This document shows, in pieces, positions 20,617-30,206 of a stretch of DNA of 64,000 nt. Both the position numbers and the translations under genes were made by a program. Source of the DNA: Burkholderia seminalis DSM 23518 (GTDB lineage Bacteria > Pseudomonadota > Gammaproteobacteria > Burkholderiales > Burkholderiaceae); assembly GCF_902832885.1 (NCBI RefSeq), contig NZ_CADFDK010000007.1, positions 1 to 64,000 on the forward strand, in the 5' to 3' direction. The notes beneath the pieces are model-generated. The model was not told the DNA's origin. It was given only the letters and a program-made list of their open reading frames with translations, and searched no databases. How positions within the stretch are numbered: position 1 is the stretch's first letter; each line of letters starts with the position of its first letter.

Positions 20617-22170
20617 TCAGGTCACCGGCGCCGGATTGAACAGCGTCAGCGCATTCGCGAGCTTCCACTGCTCGGCCCACGTGCGGCGCTTGCCGCTCGC
20701 GACGTCGAGCATCAGCCGAAACAACGCCCAGCCGGTGTCCTCGATCGTCGCCGCGCCGGTCGCGATCTGCCCCGCGTCGAGATCCATCAGGTCGTGCCAG
20801 CGGCGCGCGAGATCGCTGCGCGTCGCGACCTTGATCACCGGCACCTGCGCGAGGCCGTACGGCGTGCCGCGGCCGGTCGTGAAGATGTGCAGGTTCATCC
20901 CGGCCGCGAGCTGCAGCGTGCCGCAGATGAAATCGCTCGCGGGCGTCGCCGCGTACAGCAGCCCCTTCTGCCGCGCGCGATCGCCGGGACGCACGACGCC
21001 GGCGATCGGCGCGCTGCCCGACTTCACGATCGACCCCATCGCCTTCTCGACGATGTTCGACAGGCCGCCCTTCTTGTTGCCGGGCGTCGTGTTCGCGCTG
21101 CGGTCGACGCGGCCGCGCTGCAGGTAGCGGTCGTACCAGTCCATCTCGCGGATGATCTCGCGCGCCACCGCTTCGTTCGCCGCGCGCGACGTGAGCTGCG
21201 CGACGCCGTCGCGGACTTCGGTCACTTCCGAGAACATGATCGTCGCGCCGGCGCGCACCAGCAGGTCGGCCGCGAAGCCCACGGCCGGGTTCGCGGTGAG
21301 CCCCGAAAACGCGTCGCTGCCGCCGCACTGCACGCCGACGACGAGATCCGACGCCGGGCACGTCTCGCGGCGGCGGCGGTTCAACCGCTCGAGATGCACT
21401 TCGGCCATGTTCATGATCGAGTCGATCATCGAGTTGAAGCCGACGTGCGCGGCGTCCTGCAGGCATACGACGACGCCGTTGCCGACCGTGCCGTCGGCGG
21501 TCACCGGAATCACGCCGGGCGGCAGCAGGCGCTCGGGCTGCAGCTTCTCGCAGCCGAGGCTCACGGTCATCACTTCGCCGCCGAAATTCGGATTCAGGCT
21601 GATGTTGCGCAGCGTGCGGATCGGGATGTCGGCGTCGGGGGCGTCGATCGCGACGCCGCAGCCGTACGTGTGTTCGAGCCCGACCACGTCGTCGACGTTC
21701 GGGTAGCGCGGCAGAAGTTCGTCCTTGATCCGCTTCACCGCATGCTCGACGACGCCCGACACGCACTGCACGGTCGTCGTGATCGCCAGGATGTTGCGCG
21801 TGCCGACCGAGCCGTCGGCATTGCGGAAACCCTCGAACGTATAGCCTTCGAGCGGCTCGAGCGGCGGCGCGGCACGCGTCGCGAGCGGCAGGTCGTCGAG
21901 CCCCGGCGGCTCGGGCATGCGCATCGTGCGCTCGTTGACCCAGCTGCCGCGCCGCAGGTCCGTCAGCGCATAGCCGATCACCACGTTGTAGCGGACGACC
22001 GGATCGCCGGCCGCGAGATCGACGAGCGCGACCTTGTGCCCCTGCGGCACGCCTTCGCACAGCGTCAGCCCGTCGGCGAACGTCGCGCCTTCGGGCAGGC
22101 CGCCGTCGTTGACGACGATCGCGACGTTGTCGGCCGGATGCACGCGGATGTAGAGAGGGGAAGCAGTCAT
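20617..22170 (-). CDS. garD: Galactarate dehydratase
   Basis: A 517-residue UxaA/GarD-family dehydratase. It closely follows E. coli GarD over its full length: the N-terminal SAF-like domain (to about residue 90) with DNVAIVVND, the linker EGYTFEGF, the motif HTYGCGVAI, the block [12 protein letters not shown] with [13 protein letters not shown], and the same C-terminal end FNPAPVT. It removes water from galactarate to give 5-dehydro-4-deoxyglucarate, which KdgD next door consumes. Members need iron. The start at 22170 has AGGAA seven bases upstream. It is divergent from kdgD. Confidence 0.93.
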   Translation of the reverse strand: MTASPLYIRVHPADNVAIVVNDGGLPEGATFADGLTLCEGVPQGHKVALVDLAAGDPVVRYNVVIGYALTDLRRGSWVNERTMRMPEPPGLDDLPLATRAAPPLEPLEGYTFEGFRNADGSVGTRNILAITTTVQCVSGVVEHAVKRIKDELLPRYPNVDDVVGLEHTYGCGVAIDAPDADIPIRTLRNISLNPNFGGEVMTVSLGCEKLQPERLLPPGVIPVTADGTVGNGVVVCLQDAAHVGFNSMIDSIMNMAEVHLERLNRRRRETCPASDLVVGVQCGGSDAFSGLTANPAVGFAADLLVRAGATIMFSEVTEVRDGVAQLTSRAANEAVAREIIREMDWYDRYLQRGRVDRSANTTPGNKKGGLSNIVEKAMGSIVKSGSAPIAGVVRPGDRARQKGLLYAATPASDFICGTLQLAAGMNLHIFTTGRGTPYGLAQVPVIKVATRSDLARRWHDLMDLDAGQIATGAATIEDTGWALFRLMLDVASGKRRTWAEQWKLANALTLFNPAPVT

Positions 22171-22207
22171 TGCAATTCCTGAAAGCTGTCGGCGATATTG
22201 TTAGTCA

Positions 22208-22330
22208 TCATACGACATTCAACCTCAACCCGCGATGCTGCGTAAACCCTGATCCGGAAAGACCCTGACCTTGAACGGCCTGCAAACCGCTTGCGCCACC
22301 TTTTCCCTCGTTGTACGATGACATACAACG
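22208..22330. promoter_or_regulatory. Divergent garD/kdgD promoter region with operator candidates
   Basis: A dyad CGTTGTA-N8-TACAACG spans 22309-22330. Inside it TACGATGACATACA (22314-22327) matches TACGACGACGTACA before the MFS gene of this cluster (26007-26020) at 12 of 14 positions. Nearer garD, TCATACGAC at 22208-22216 is repeated at 26004-26012. Shared sites in two promoters of one pathway suggest a common regulator, perhaps of the GntR/FCD type; that family guess is inference. Confidence 0.5.
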
Positions 22331-22400
22331 ACATCGCCAATTCGGCTCGCATGCCGTTTCCCGACGAACCCAGCACTCGCGCTAGACGGACGACCCAATC

Positions 22401-23315
22401 ATGACTTCACCGCAAGAACTCAAACAGATCATCTCCCACGGCCTGCTGTCGTTTCCGCTGACGGATTTCGACGCCGACGGCAACTTCCGTCCGTCCACCT
22501 ACGCCGAGCGCCTGGAGTGGCTGGCGCCGTACGGCGCGAGCGCGCTGTTCGCGGCGGGCGGCACCGGCGAATTCTTCTCGCTCACGCAGCGCGAGTATTC
22601 GGACGTGATCCGCGTCGCGACGGAAACCTGCAAGGGCAAGGTGCCGATCCTCGCCGGCGCGGGCGGCGCCACGCGCGTCGCGATCGAGTATGCGCAGGAA
22701 GCCGAGCGCCTCGGCGCGAGCGGCGTGCTGCTGATGCCGCATTACCTGACCGAAGCGAGCCAGGAAGGGATCGCCGACCACGTCGAGCAGGTGTGCCGCG
22801 CGCTGAAGATCGGCGTCGTGGTGTACAACCGCGCGAATTCGAAGCTGAACGCCGACATGCTCGAGCGCCTCGCCGACCGTTGCCCGAACCTGATCGGCTT
22901 CAAGGACGGCGTCGGCGAGATCGAGAGCATGGTCACGATCCGCCGCCGCCTCGGCGACCGCTTCGCGTACCTCGGCGGCCTGCCGACGGCCGAAGTCTAT
23001 GCGGCCGCGTACAAGGCGCTCGGCGTGCCGGTGTACTCGTCGGCCGTGTTCAACTTCATCCCGAAGACGGCGATGGAATTCTACGAGGCGATCGCGAAGG
23101 ACGACCACGCGACGGTCGGCCGCCTGATCGACGCATTCTTCCTGCCGTACCTGAAGATCCGCAACCGCCGCGCCGGTTATGCGGTCAGCATCGTGAAGGC
23201 TGGCGCGAGGCTCGTCGGCCATGACGCGGGCCCGGTGCGCGCGCCGCTCGTCGACCTCACCGAGGCGGAAGCCGCCGAGCTCGACGTGCTGATCAAGAAG
23301 ATGGGCCCGCAGTAA
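22401..23315 (+). CDS. kdgD: 5-Dehydro-4-deoxyglucarate dehydratase
   Basis: A 304-residue member of the DapA/N-acetylneuraminate lyase superfamily. It decarboxylates and dehydrates 5-dehydro-4-deoxyglucarate to 2,5-dioxopentanoate. The Schiff-base lysine is K168 (LIGFKDGVG), with Y142 (VVVYNRANS) as the partner tyrosine; the phosphate-loop analogue [10 protein letters not shown] (53-62) is that of KdgD rather than DapA. The start ATG at 22401 has no strong ribosome site. It is divergent from garD and followed on the other strand by the next pathway enzyme. Confidence 0.92.
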   Translation: MTSPQELKQIISHGLLSFPLTDFDADGNFRPSTYAERLEWLAPYGASALFAAGGTGEFFSLTQREYSDVIRVATETCKGKVPILAGAGGATRVAIEYAQEAERLGASGVLLMPHYLTEASQEGIADHVEQVCRALKIGVVVYNRANSKLNADMLERLADRCPNLIGFKDGVGEIESMVTIRRRLGDRFAYLGGLPTAEVYAAAYKALGVPVYSSAVFNFIPKTAMEFYEAIAKDDHATVGRLIDAFFLPYLKIRNRRAGYAVSIVKAGARLVGHDAGPVRAPLVDLTEAEAAELDVLIKKMGPQ

Positions 23316-23455
23316 GCGGCGGTCGCCGGCGGCGCGGGCCTTCATCGGCGCCGCGGCCGGCACGCCTGCATCGTGGCCGGCACGCGCCGGCCGCGATCGT
23401 TCGTTGCCCTTTCTTTCCGTGACGATGCACGCATCCACCGCGATGCGTGCCGCCG

Positions 23456-24007
23456 TCACATCTGCGCGATGATCCCGACGATCCGGTAGCGCACGTTCCC
23501 CAGCTTGACCCGCGTCGCCTCGATCTGCCCCGGTGTGCCCGTGCGGGTGCGCGCATTCGATTCGCCGCCGAGGATCTGCCCGAGCACGTCGCGGTCGACG
23601 ACCGCATCGAAGAACCGGCCGACCGTGATCGTCGCCGACTGCTTCGCGGTCGCGAGCTGGCTGTTCGCCTGCATCAGCGCGTCGGTACGCAGGTTCGGGT
23701 CGCGCTCGTCGATGCTGCGCCGGTACTGGAGCGCGAACACCAGCGCTTCCATGTCCTGCCGGAAACGGCGAACGGCCTGCCCGAACACGAGCGAATGGGC
23801 GTCGGCGCCCGTGACGAACCGCCCCTGATTGATCGTCACGTCGAATTCGCTGCCGCCGAGGTCGCGCTGGAATTCCTGCAGCGCGTTCGCGAGCACACGC
23901 CCTTCGCTGTACTGGCCGATCTGGGTGCGCACGGATTTCGCGACGTCGCCGATCGCTTTCCACAATCCGGCCGCGAACAGGTGATCGCCACGCTTGTTGA
24001 TGTTCAT
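23456..24007 (-). CDS. Conserved-looking protein of unknown function
   Basis: A 183-residue protein that I do not recognise. It has no signal peptide and no membrane segment. The middle (about 75-125) is rich in arginine, glutamine and helix-formers (RRFRQDMEALVFALQYRR), and a glycine-rich turn GGESNARTRTGTPG (about 145-158) precedes a beta-type end VRYRIVGIIAQM. GAGGG lies eight bases before the ATG. It sits alone between kdgD and the dioxovalerate dehydrogenase and shares no visible relation with sugar-acid enzymes. Confidence 0.7.
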   Translation of the reverse strand: MNINKRGDHLFAAGLWKAIGDVAKSVRTQIGQYSEGRVLANALQEFQRDLGGSEFDVTINQGRFVTGADAHSLVFGQAVRRFRQDMEALVFALQYRRSIDERDPNLRTDALMQANSQLATAKQSATITVGRFFDAVVDRDVLGQILGGESNARTRTGTPGQIEATRVKLGNVRYRIVGIIAQM

Positions 24008-24119
24008 GGAGGGTTCCCTCGTTGTCTTTTGTCGGTCTCTCAGGCTCGCCTGCGGGCCGGGCGGCCCGAGGCACCGGTACTGTAGGAGAAATTCGGGAAA
24101 CGCGGAAGACGCCACGAAA

Positions 24120-24153
24120 AAAGCGGAGGGGACCCGTCGGCCGCCTCCGCTTT
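24120..24153 (-). terminator. Intrinsic terminator after dioxovalerate dehydrogenase
   Basis: AAAGCGGAGG (24120-24129) pairs with CCTCCGCTTT (24144-24153) around a 14-base loop. On the minus strand a run of six Ts follows. It lies 48 bases past the dehydrogenase stop. Confidence 0.75.
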
Positions 24154-24200
24154 CGTCCCTCCGGCGAGCGGCCCGGCGTTCGTTGCCGGGCCGCCGTCCG

Positions 24201-25778
24201 TCATTCCGCCTTACCGTCCCGCAAGCGCGGGATCGCCAGCGGATTGCCGTCCTGCAGCCCTTCGGGCAGCAGATCGTCCGGAAAGTCCTGATAGCACACG
24301 GGCCGCAGGAAACGCTCGATCGCCGTCGCGCCGACCGACGTGACGGCCGGGTTCGACGTCGCGGGGAACGGCCCGCCGTGCACCATCGCATCGCACACCT
24401 CGACGCCCGTCGGGTAGCCGTTGACGAGCAGGCGCCCGGCCTTGCGTTCGAGGATCGGCAGCAGCCGGCGGGCGAGCGGCTTGTCGTCGGCGTCCATCTG
24501 GAGCGTGGCCGTCAACTGGCCTTCGAGCCCGTCGAGCACGCGCGCGACTTCGTCGAGATCGCGGCAGCGCACGATCAGCGACGCCGGCCCGAACACCTCG
24601 TGGCTGAACGCCGGTTCGGCCAGGAACGCCTGCGCGCCGACTTCGTACAGTGCGCCGCCGGCCTGGCAGTCAGTCTGCGCCGCCTCGCCCGCGCCGATTT
24701 CGCGCACGCCCGGCAGTTCGGCCAGCTTGCCGCGACCGCTGCGGTACGCATCGGCAATGCCGTGCGTGAGCATCACGCCGGCCGGCTTCTTCGCGAGCGC
24801 CTGCGCGGCGACGGTTTCGAAGCGGTCGAGATCGGGGCCGTCGATCGCGAGCACGAGGCCCGGGTTCGTGCAGAACTGGCCGACGCCGAGCGTCAGCGAA
24901 TCGACGAAGCCCGTCGCGATCGCGTCGCCGCGCGCGGCGAGCGCGGCCGGGAACAGCACGACCGGGTTGATGCTGCTCATTTCCGCGTAGACGGGAATCG
25001 GCTGCGGACGCGCGTTCGCGAGCTGCACGAGCGCCATGCCGCCCTGCCGCGAGCCGGTGAAGCCGACGGCCTGGACCGCCGGATGGCTGACGAGCGCCGG
25101 GCCGATCGCGCGGCCGGGGCCGATCAGCAGCGAGAACACGCCGGCCGGCATGCCGGTTTTCGCGACGGCGGCGCGGATCGCGCGGCCGACCAGCTCGGAC
25201 GTGCCGAGATGCGCCTCGTGCGCCTTGACGATCACCGGGCAGCCGGCCGCGAGTGCCGACGCCGTATCGCCGCCGGCCACCGAGAACGCGAGCGGGAAAT
25301 TGCTCGCGCCGAACACGACGACGGGCCCGAGCGCGACTTTCTGCAGACGCAGGTCCGAACGCGGCAGCGGCGTGCGCGCGGGCTGCGCGGGATCGATCGA
25401 TGCGGCAAGGAAACGCCCGTCGCGCACGACGCGCGCGAACAGCCGGAGCTGGCCGACGGTGCGGCCGCGCTCGCCCTGCAGCCGCGCGACGGGCAGGCCC
25501 GTTTCGGTGTGCGCGCGCTCGATCAGCGCATCGCCGAGCGCGACGATTTCATCGGCGATCGCCTCGAGAAACGCCGCGCGGGCCGCGAGCGGCTGCGCGC
25601 GGTACGCATCGAACGCGTCGCGCGCGAGTTCGCACGCGCGGTCGATATCGGCCGGCGACGCGACGCCGAACGCCGGCGCGTCGATCGGCGCGCCCTGCGT
25701 CGGGTCGAACGCGTGCAAGGTTCCGGCCGAGCCGGCCACCGCGTCGGCGCCGATCAGCATCTCTCCTGTCAGTTGCAT
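24201..25778 (-). CDS. 2,5-Dioxovalerate dehydrogenase (alpha-ketoglutarate semialdehyde dehydrogenase)
   Basis: A 525-residue aldehyde dehydrogenase of the KGSADH class, which oxidises 2,5-dioxopentanoate to 2-oxoglutarate and so links galactarate breakdown to the TCA cycle. The catalytic cysteine is C303 in the class-specific motif FCTNPG, and the general base is E266 (YAEMSSINP). NAD-binding-region motifs [12 protein letters not shown] and FTGSRQGG are present. The start at 25778 follows GGAG; the frame upstream to 25973 is not supported. It is divergent from the MFS importer and two genes away from kdgD. Confidence 0.9.
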   Translation of the reverse strand: MQLTGEMLIGADAVAGSAGTLHAFDPTQGAPIDAPAFGVASPADIDRACELARDAFDAYRAQPLAARAAFLEAIADEIVALGDALIERAHTETGLPVARLQGERGRTVGQLRLFARVVRDGRFLAASIDPAQPARTPLPRSDLRLQKVALGPVVVFGASNFPLAFSVAGGDTASALAAGCPVIVKAHEAHLGTSELVGRAIRAAVAKTGMPAGVFSLLIGPGRAIGPALVSHPAVQAVGFTGSRQGGMALVQLANARPQPIPVYAEMSSINPVVLFPAALAARGDAIATGFVDSLTLGVGQFCTNPGLVLAIDGPDLDRFETVAAQALAKKPAGVMLTHGIADAYRSGRGKLAELPGVREIGAGEAAQTDCQAGGALYEVGAQAFLAEPAFSHEVFGPASLIVRCRDLDEVARVLDGLEGQLTATLQMDADDKPLARRLLPILERKAGRLLVNGYPTGVEVCDAMVHGGPFPATSNPAVTSVGATAIERFLRPVCYQDFPDDLLPEGLQDGNPLAIPRLRDGKAE

Positions 25779-25831
25779 GGGATGTGCTCCGTGGTTCGGG
25801 AATGAATGGCTCATTGTAGCGCAACAGATAC

Positions 25832-26020
25832 GATGTCCGCTGACATCATCGCCCCCTGTCCGCCATTTGCGAGGGCGCCGACGATACACCCGCAAGCCTT
25901 GTCCGGCCAGGTTCTCACGACTTTCCCACACTGTGGCGACACGCTTCAAAGGGAAAACCCGAAGTTTATGCATCCGGCCATTATCAATAAACTTTCAGTC
26001 ATGTCATACGACGACGTACA
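25832..26020. promoter_or_regulatory. Divergent promoter region with dyad and shared operator motif
   Basis: Between the dehydrogenase and the MFS gene lies a perfect dyad GATGTC-CGCT-GACATC (25832-25847). Just before the MFS start is TACGACGACGTACA (26007-26020), the near-copy of the motif in the garD/kdgD gap. These may be sites for one cluster regulator encoded elsewhere. Confidence 0.45.
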
Positions 26021-26026
26021 TTCAAA

Positions 26027-27421
26027 GTGAGCCATCAGACTTCTCCTCGCGATCTTCAGCTCGACCTCTCGCGCACCGCGCGCCGGACCGCCGTGCGCTA
26101 CTGGATCCTGGCGATGCTGTTCGTCGTCACGACGCTCAACTACGCGGACCGTGCGACGCTGTCGATCACCGGCACGCCGATCCGCCAGGCGTTCGGCATC
26201 GATCCGGTGACGATGGGCTACATCTTCTCGGCGTTCAGCTGGGCGTACGTGCTCGCGCAACTGCCGAGCGGCTGGCTGCTCGACCGCTTCGGCGCACGGC
26301 GCGTCTATGCGGCGAGCATCTTCCTGTGGTCGGCGTTCACGCTGCTGCAGAGCACGATCGGCCTCGGCGGCAGCGCCGCGTTCGCGGTCGCCGCGCTGTT
26401 CGCGATGCGCTTCGCGGTCGGCATCGCCGAGGCGCCCGCGTTTCCGGCCAATGCGAAAGTCGTCGCGAGCTGGTTCCCGACCGCCGAGCGCGGCACCGCG
26501 TCGGCGATCTTCAACGCCGCGCAGTACTTCGCGGCCGTGGTGTTCTCGCCGCTGATGGCGTGGCTCACGCATGCGTACGGCTGGCACCAGGTGTACCTGT
26601 GGCTCGGCCTGGCCGGCATCGCGCTCGCGTTCCTGTGGCTGCGCGTCATGAAGGACCCGGCCGACCATCCGGCGGTGAACCGCGCGGAACTCGACCATAT
26701 CGAACAGGGCGGCGGGCTCGTGCGATCGGCGGGCCGGCCCGCCGGGCCGCGCGACGCCGGCGGCACGCGCGCGGAAGGCGGCCGCGTCGCCGGCTGGTAC
26801 TACGTGCGCCAGCTGCTGTCGAACCGGATGCTGATCGGCGTGTACCTCGGCCAGTATTGCGTGAACGTGCTCACGTACTTCTTCCTCACGTGGTTCCCGA
26901 TCTATCTCGTGCAGGCGCGCGGCATGTCGCTGCTGAAGGCCGGCTTCATGACGTCGCTGCCCGCGATCTGCGGGTTCCTCGGCGGCGTGCTCGGCGGAAT
27001 GCTGTCGGACGCGCTGATCCGTCGCGGCGTGTCGCTGACGCTCGCCCGCAAGATTCCGATCGTCGGCGGGATGGCGCTGTCGATGGCGATCATCGGCTGC
27101 AACTACGTCGACAGCGAAGCGCTGGTGATCGTGCTGATGGCCGTGTCGTTCTTCGGCAAGGGGATCGGCTCGCTCGGCTGGGCCGTCGTCGCGGACACCG
27201 CGCCGAAGGAGGCGATCGGCCTGTCGGGCAGCCTGTTCAACATGTTCGGCAACACGGCCGGCATCGTCGCGCCGATCGCGATCGGCTACCTCGTCGGCGC
27301 GAGCGGCTCGTTCAACGGCGCGCTCGTGTTCGTCGGGCTGAACGCGCTCGTCACCGTGTTCAGCTATCTCGTGATCGTGAAGGACATCAAGCGCGTCGAA
27401 TTGCGTCATCGCGACGCCTGA
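26027..27421 (+). CDS. MFS importer for galactarate/glucarate (GudP/GarP-like)
   Basis: A 464-residue, 12-segment ACS-family transporter. The N-terminus RRTAVRYWILAMLFVVTTLN followed by YADR, and the loop PSGWLLDRFGARR, are those of GudP/GarP glucarate and galactarate importers. The start is GTG at 26027; no ribosome site is obvious, but the next methionine would remove part of segment 1. Cluster position with garD, kdgD and dioxovalerate dehydrogenase supports the substrate. Confidence 0.87.
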   Translation: MSHQTSPRDLQLDLSRTARRTAVRYWILAMLFVVTTLNYADRATLSITGTPIRQAFGIDPVTMGYIFSAFSWAYVLAQLPSGWLLDRFGARRVYAASIFLWSAFTLLQSTIGLGGSAAFAVAALFAMRFAVGIAEAPAFPANAKVVASWFPTAERGTASAIFNAAQYFAAVVFSPLMAWLTHAYGWHQVYLWLGLAGIALAFLWLRVMKDPADHPAVNRAELDHIEQGGGLVRSAGRPAGPRDAGGTRAEGGRVAGWYYVRQLLSNRMLIGVYLGQYCVNVLTYFFLTWFPIYLVQARGMSLLKAGFMTSLPAICGFLGGVLGGMLSDALIRRGVSLTLARKIPIVGGMALSMAIIGCNYVDSEALVIVLMAVSFFGKGIGSLGWAVVADTAPKEAIGLSGSLFNMFGNTAGIVAPIAIGYLVGASGSFNGALVFVGLNALVTVFSYLVIVKDIKRVELRHRDA

Positions 27422-27438
27422 GGGTCGACGTTCCATGC

Positions 27439-27470
27439 AAACGGCGGCCGCTTTCGAGCGGCCGCCGTTT
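27439..27470. terminator. Bidirectional UUCG-loop terminator
   Basis: A 14-bp stem (27439-27452 with 27457-27470) capped by TTCG, ending in TTTT on the plus strand. It separates the MFS gene from the converging M50 protease gene, whose stop is 6 bases away. Confidence 0.9.
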
Positions 27471-27475
27471 TCGCA

Positions 27476-28201
27476 TCAAGCGGCGGAATGCGCGACGCGC
27501 AGCATGTCGTGCACGCCGGACGTCATCAGCGCAAGGAACGCGAGCAGGCCGACGTAGCAGAGCGCGTACGTCGTTTTCGTCTCGATCGACGTCGCGTAGT
27601 ACACGCGGTTCTCCGGCGCGTCGGGATCGTAGCGCCACGCGCGCTTCAGCTGCGGCAGCGCGAGGATCGCCATCACGATCAGCAGCGGGCTCGGGCGATA
27701 CACGAACAGCGCGATCAGCACGGGCACGCCCGCGAACCAGATGCGCGGCGACAACACCGCGGTGATCCGCCCGCCGTCGAACGGCGACAGCGGAATCATG
27801 TTGAACAGGTTCAGGAAGAAGCCCGTGTACGACAGCGCGAGCAGCAGGTTGCTGTCGGTGTGCCGCGCGGCCGCGTAGCAGGCCAGCGCGCCGAGCGTGC
27901 CGACGAACGGCCCGGCAAGCCCGACGTATGCCTCGGTTTCCGCGTCGTGCGGCATCGCCTTCAGCTGGATCCATGCGCCGACGAACGGGATGAAGGTCGG
28001 CAGCCCGACGTCGAGCCCGCGCCGCCGCGCGGCGACGTAGTGGCCGGCCTCGTGCACCAGCAGCAGCGCGACGAAACCGGCCGCGAACCGCCAGCCGTAG
28101 AACAGCGCGTAGACCGCGATCGACGCCAGCATGGTGCCCGCCGACACGAGCACCTTGCCGAGCTTGAGGCCGCCGAAGATCAGCAGCAGCAGCTTCGTCA
28201 T
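27476..28201 (-). CDS. M50 (site-2 type) membrane metalloprotease
   Basis: A 241-residue polytopic protein of the site-2 protease family. The zinc motif HEAGH has ligands H50 and H54 with catalytic E51; the third ligand D142 is in the motif NMIPLSPFDGGR. About six hydrophobic segments surround them. Such proteases cut substrates within the membrane or handle small membrane proteins. The start overlaps the stop of the DUF2167 gene as ATGA, so the two are made together. The substrate is unknown. Confidence 0.88.
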   Translation of the reverse strand: MTKLLLLIFGGLKLGKVLVSAGTMLASIAVYALFYGWRFAAGFVALLLVHEAGHYVAARRRGLDVGLPTFIPFVGAWIQLKAMPHDAETEAYVGLAGPFVGTLGALACYAAARHTDSNLLLALSYTGFFLNLFNMIPLSPFDGGRITAVLSPRIWFAGVPVLIALFVYRPSPLLIVMAILALPQLKRAWRYDPDAPENRVYYATSIETKTTYALCYVGLLAFLALMTSGVHDMLRVAHSAA

Positions 28202-29151
28202 TCCTTGCGCTCCGTGGCGGCTGCCTCGAACGCGTCGGCGACCGCCGGCACCGCGGCGGCCTTCGGCTTGCGCCCGAAGAAGCGCTTGAGCGCCGCGCCG
28301 CCGGCCAGCAGCGCGACCGCGCCGATCTTGAAGAACTTCACCGCGAACGCGCCGATCAGCGCGAGCAGGCCGAGCTTCTTCGCGCCAACGCCGACGATCA
28401 GCGCCGCCAGCCCGTACTCGGCAACGTGGTCGGTCGACCGGTTGAAATCGGCGTAGCGCTTGCCGTCGTTGAAGCTGATGTTCGACAGCAGGTCGTCGGC
28501 CGACGCCTTGTATTTCGGCAGGTCGGCAAGCGTCGACGCCATCGTCAGCGACAGGTAGCCGTCGCGGCCCAGCACGAGCGTCCGGTAGTTCACGCCGTCG
28601 TTTGCGGCATTCGGCGCCGCGCCCTTGTCGCGGATGATCGCGGACCACACGAGCCGGTGCGTGGCCGCGTCGTACGCGGGCGCCTTCGCCCAGCCGACCA
28701 CCTCGGTTTCGGGCAGGCCGCGCTCCTTGCGCGCCGGGTTGTTTTCCTCGGTGCCGGCCTGCAGGCTCTTCAGCAGCTCGTCGGGCTTCCAGTCCTTCGC
28801 GTCGTCGTCGCGGATATAGCCGCTCGGCTCGAACGACACGACCGAAATCCAGTCGGCGTCCGGGTCGTCGGGCAGCACGAGGCCGACCAGCTTGGCTTCG
28901 TCGATCGAATTACCCATCGAGCGCAGGTAGCGGCCGGCCTCGGCGGCCGGCACGAACGACTCGCCGGCCTTCAGCTTCAGCACGGCTTCGTGTTTCACGT
29001 CGATGTCGGTCGGCCCTTTCACGACCGCTTCGTTGGCGGCCGCGGCGGCGGCCCTCATTTCCACCTGCGCAGCTTCGGTCTGCGCGTGGCCGCTGGTCGC
29101 GGCGAGTGCGAGCGTCGCCACGCAGGCGAGCCGGACGGCAAGTCTTTTCAT
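28198..29151 (-). CDS. DUF2167 membrane protein
   Basis: A 317-residue exported protein of the DUF2167 family. A signal peptide covers about residues 1-23 (ending GHA). The long periplasmic part contains the conserved-looking block WISVVSFEPSGYI (about 101-113). A hydrophobic region at about 245-285 would anchor it near the C-terminus, followed by a basic tail (RFFGRKPK). Its stop is coupled to the M50 protease start, hinting at a functional pair. The biochemical role of the family is not known. Confidence 0.8.
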   Translation of the reverse strand: MKRLAVRLACVATLALAATSGHAQTEAAQVEMRAAAAAANEAVVKGPTDIDVKHEAVLKLKAGESFVPAAEAGRYLRSMGNSIDEAKLVGLVLPDDPDADWISVVSFEPSGYIRDDDAKDWKPDELLKSLQAGTEENNPARKERGLPETEVVGWAKAPAYDAATHRLVWSAIIRDKGAAPNAANDGVNYRTLVLGRDGYLSLTMASTLADLPKYKASADDLLSNISFNDGKRYADFNRSTDHVAEYGLAALIVGVGAKKLGLLALIGAFAVKFFKIGAVALLAGGAALKRFFGRKPKAAAVPAVADAFEAAATERKE

Positions 29152-29300
29152 TGTTGGATTCCCCTGGAATGCCTTGTCGTGAATGTGCGCGGCACCGGCC
29201 CGTGATTGGTCTCGCGGGTCCGGCGCCGCCTCTCAGGTGGCACGGTCGCCATGGTAACGCAGCGCCGCGACGCGCCAGGGCCCGGGGAGCGGCGCGATGC

Positions 29301-29315
29301 TTACCTGACAGGTAA
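29301..29315. promoter_or_regulatory. Perfect 15-bp palindrome, probable XRE/MmyB operator
   Basis: TTACCTG-A-CAGGTAA lies 36 bases before the start of the XRE regulator gene and in the divergent gap to the DUF2167 gene. Its position and perfect symmetry suggest an autoregulatory operator. Binding by the adjacent regulator is inference. Confidence 0.6.
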
Positions 29316-29351
29316 TGCCCAAGGTGCGCGAGATTGCCTATCATCCGCGTC

Positions 29352-30200
29352 ATGAACCCGACCGCCACCGCCCATTCGCCCTCCCCGTCCGCCGGCCGCG
29401 CGTCCGGCGTCGGCCCGCTGCTGCGCACGTGGCGCCAGCGCCGGCGCCTGAGCCAGATGGCGCTCGCGCTCGACGCGGAAGTCTCCGCGCGCCACCTGAG
29501 CTTCGTCGAATCGGGCCGCGCGCAGCCGAGCCGCGAGATGGTGCTGCACCTCGCCGAACGCCTCGACGTGCCGCTGCGCGAACGCAATGCGCTGCTCGTC
29601 GCGGCCGGCTTCGCGCCGCTGTTTCGCGAACGGCCGTTTTCGGATCCTCAACTCGACGCCGCGCGCCACGCGGCCGAAGCCGTGCTGCGCGGCCACGAGC
29701 CCTACCCGGCGCTCGCGGTCGACCGTCACTGGGTGCTGCTCGCCGCGAACCGGATGCTCGGCGCGCTGGTCGCGCAGGCCGATCCGGCGCTGCTGCAGCC
29801 GCCCGTCAACGTGCTGCGGCTGAGCCTGCATCCGGACGGCCTCGCCTCGCAGATCGCCAACTGGCATGAATGGCGCGCGCACATCCTGCATCGGCTGCAG
29901 CGGCAGATCGACGCGAGCGGCGACCGCACGCTGCATGCGCTGCGCGACGAGCTCGCCGCGTATCCGGCGCCGGGCGGCCAGCCCGACACCCCGCCGGCAC
30001 GCGCCGATTTCGCGGATATCGCCGTGCCATTGCGATTGCGCACGGCGGCCGGCGAGCTGACGTTCTTCAGTACGACGACGGTGTTCGGCACGCCGGTCGA
30101 CGTGACGCTGTCGGAACTCGCGATCGAGGCGTTCTTTCCGGCGAATCCGGAGACGGTCGACGCGATGCGGGCGCTGGCGGACACCCTGCCCGCGTCATGA
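29352..30200 (+). CDS. XRE-family regulator with MmyB-like ligand-binding domain
   Basis: A 282-residue regulator. Residues about 18-85 form an XRE helix-turn-helix (LRTWRQRRRLSQMALALDA, then SARHLSFVESGRAQPS). Residues about 95-270 match the MmyB-like, PAS-type domain that binds a small ligand, including the typical VDRHWVLLAANRM. The start at 29352 is the first ATG; a TTG at 29334 would be an alternative. It is divergent from the DUF2167/M50 pair with a perfect palindrome between. The ligand is unknown. Confidence 0.88.
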   Translation: MNPTATAHSPSPSAGRASGVGPLLRTWRQRRRLSQMALALDAEVSARHLSFVESGRAQPSREMVLHLAERLDVPLRERNALLVAAGFAPLFRERPFSDPQLDAARHAAEAVLRGHEPYPALAVDRHWVLLAANRMLGALVAQADPALLQPPVNVLRLSLHPDGLASQIANWHEWRAHILHRLQRQIDASGDRTLHALRDELAAYPAPGGQPDTPPARADFADIAVPLRLRTAAGELTFFSTTTVFGTPVDVTLSELAIEAFFPANPETVDAMRALADTLPAS

Positions 30201-30206
30201 CCGCCA

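Noticed and set aside
29334-29351. TTG start giving a longer XRE/MmyB regulator
   Set aside because: The added residues are not conserved-looking; the ATG at 29352 is adequate.
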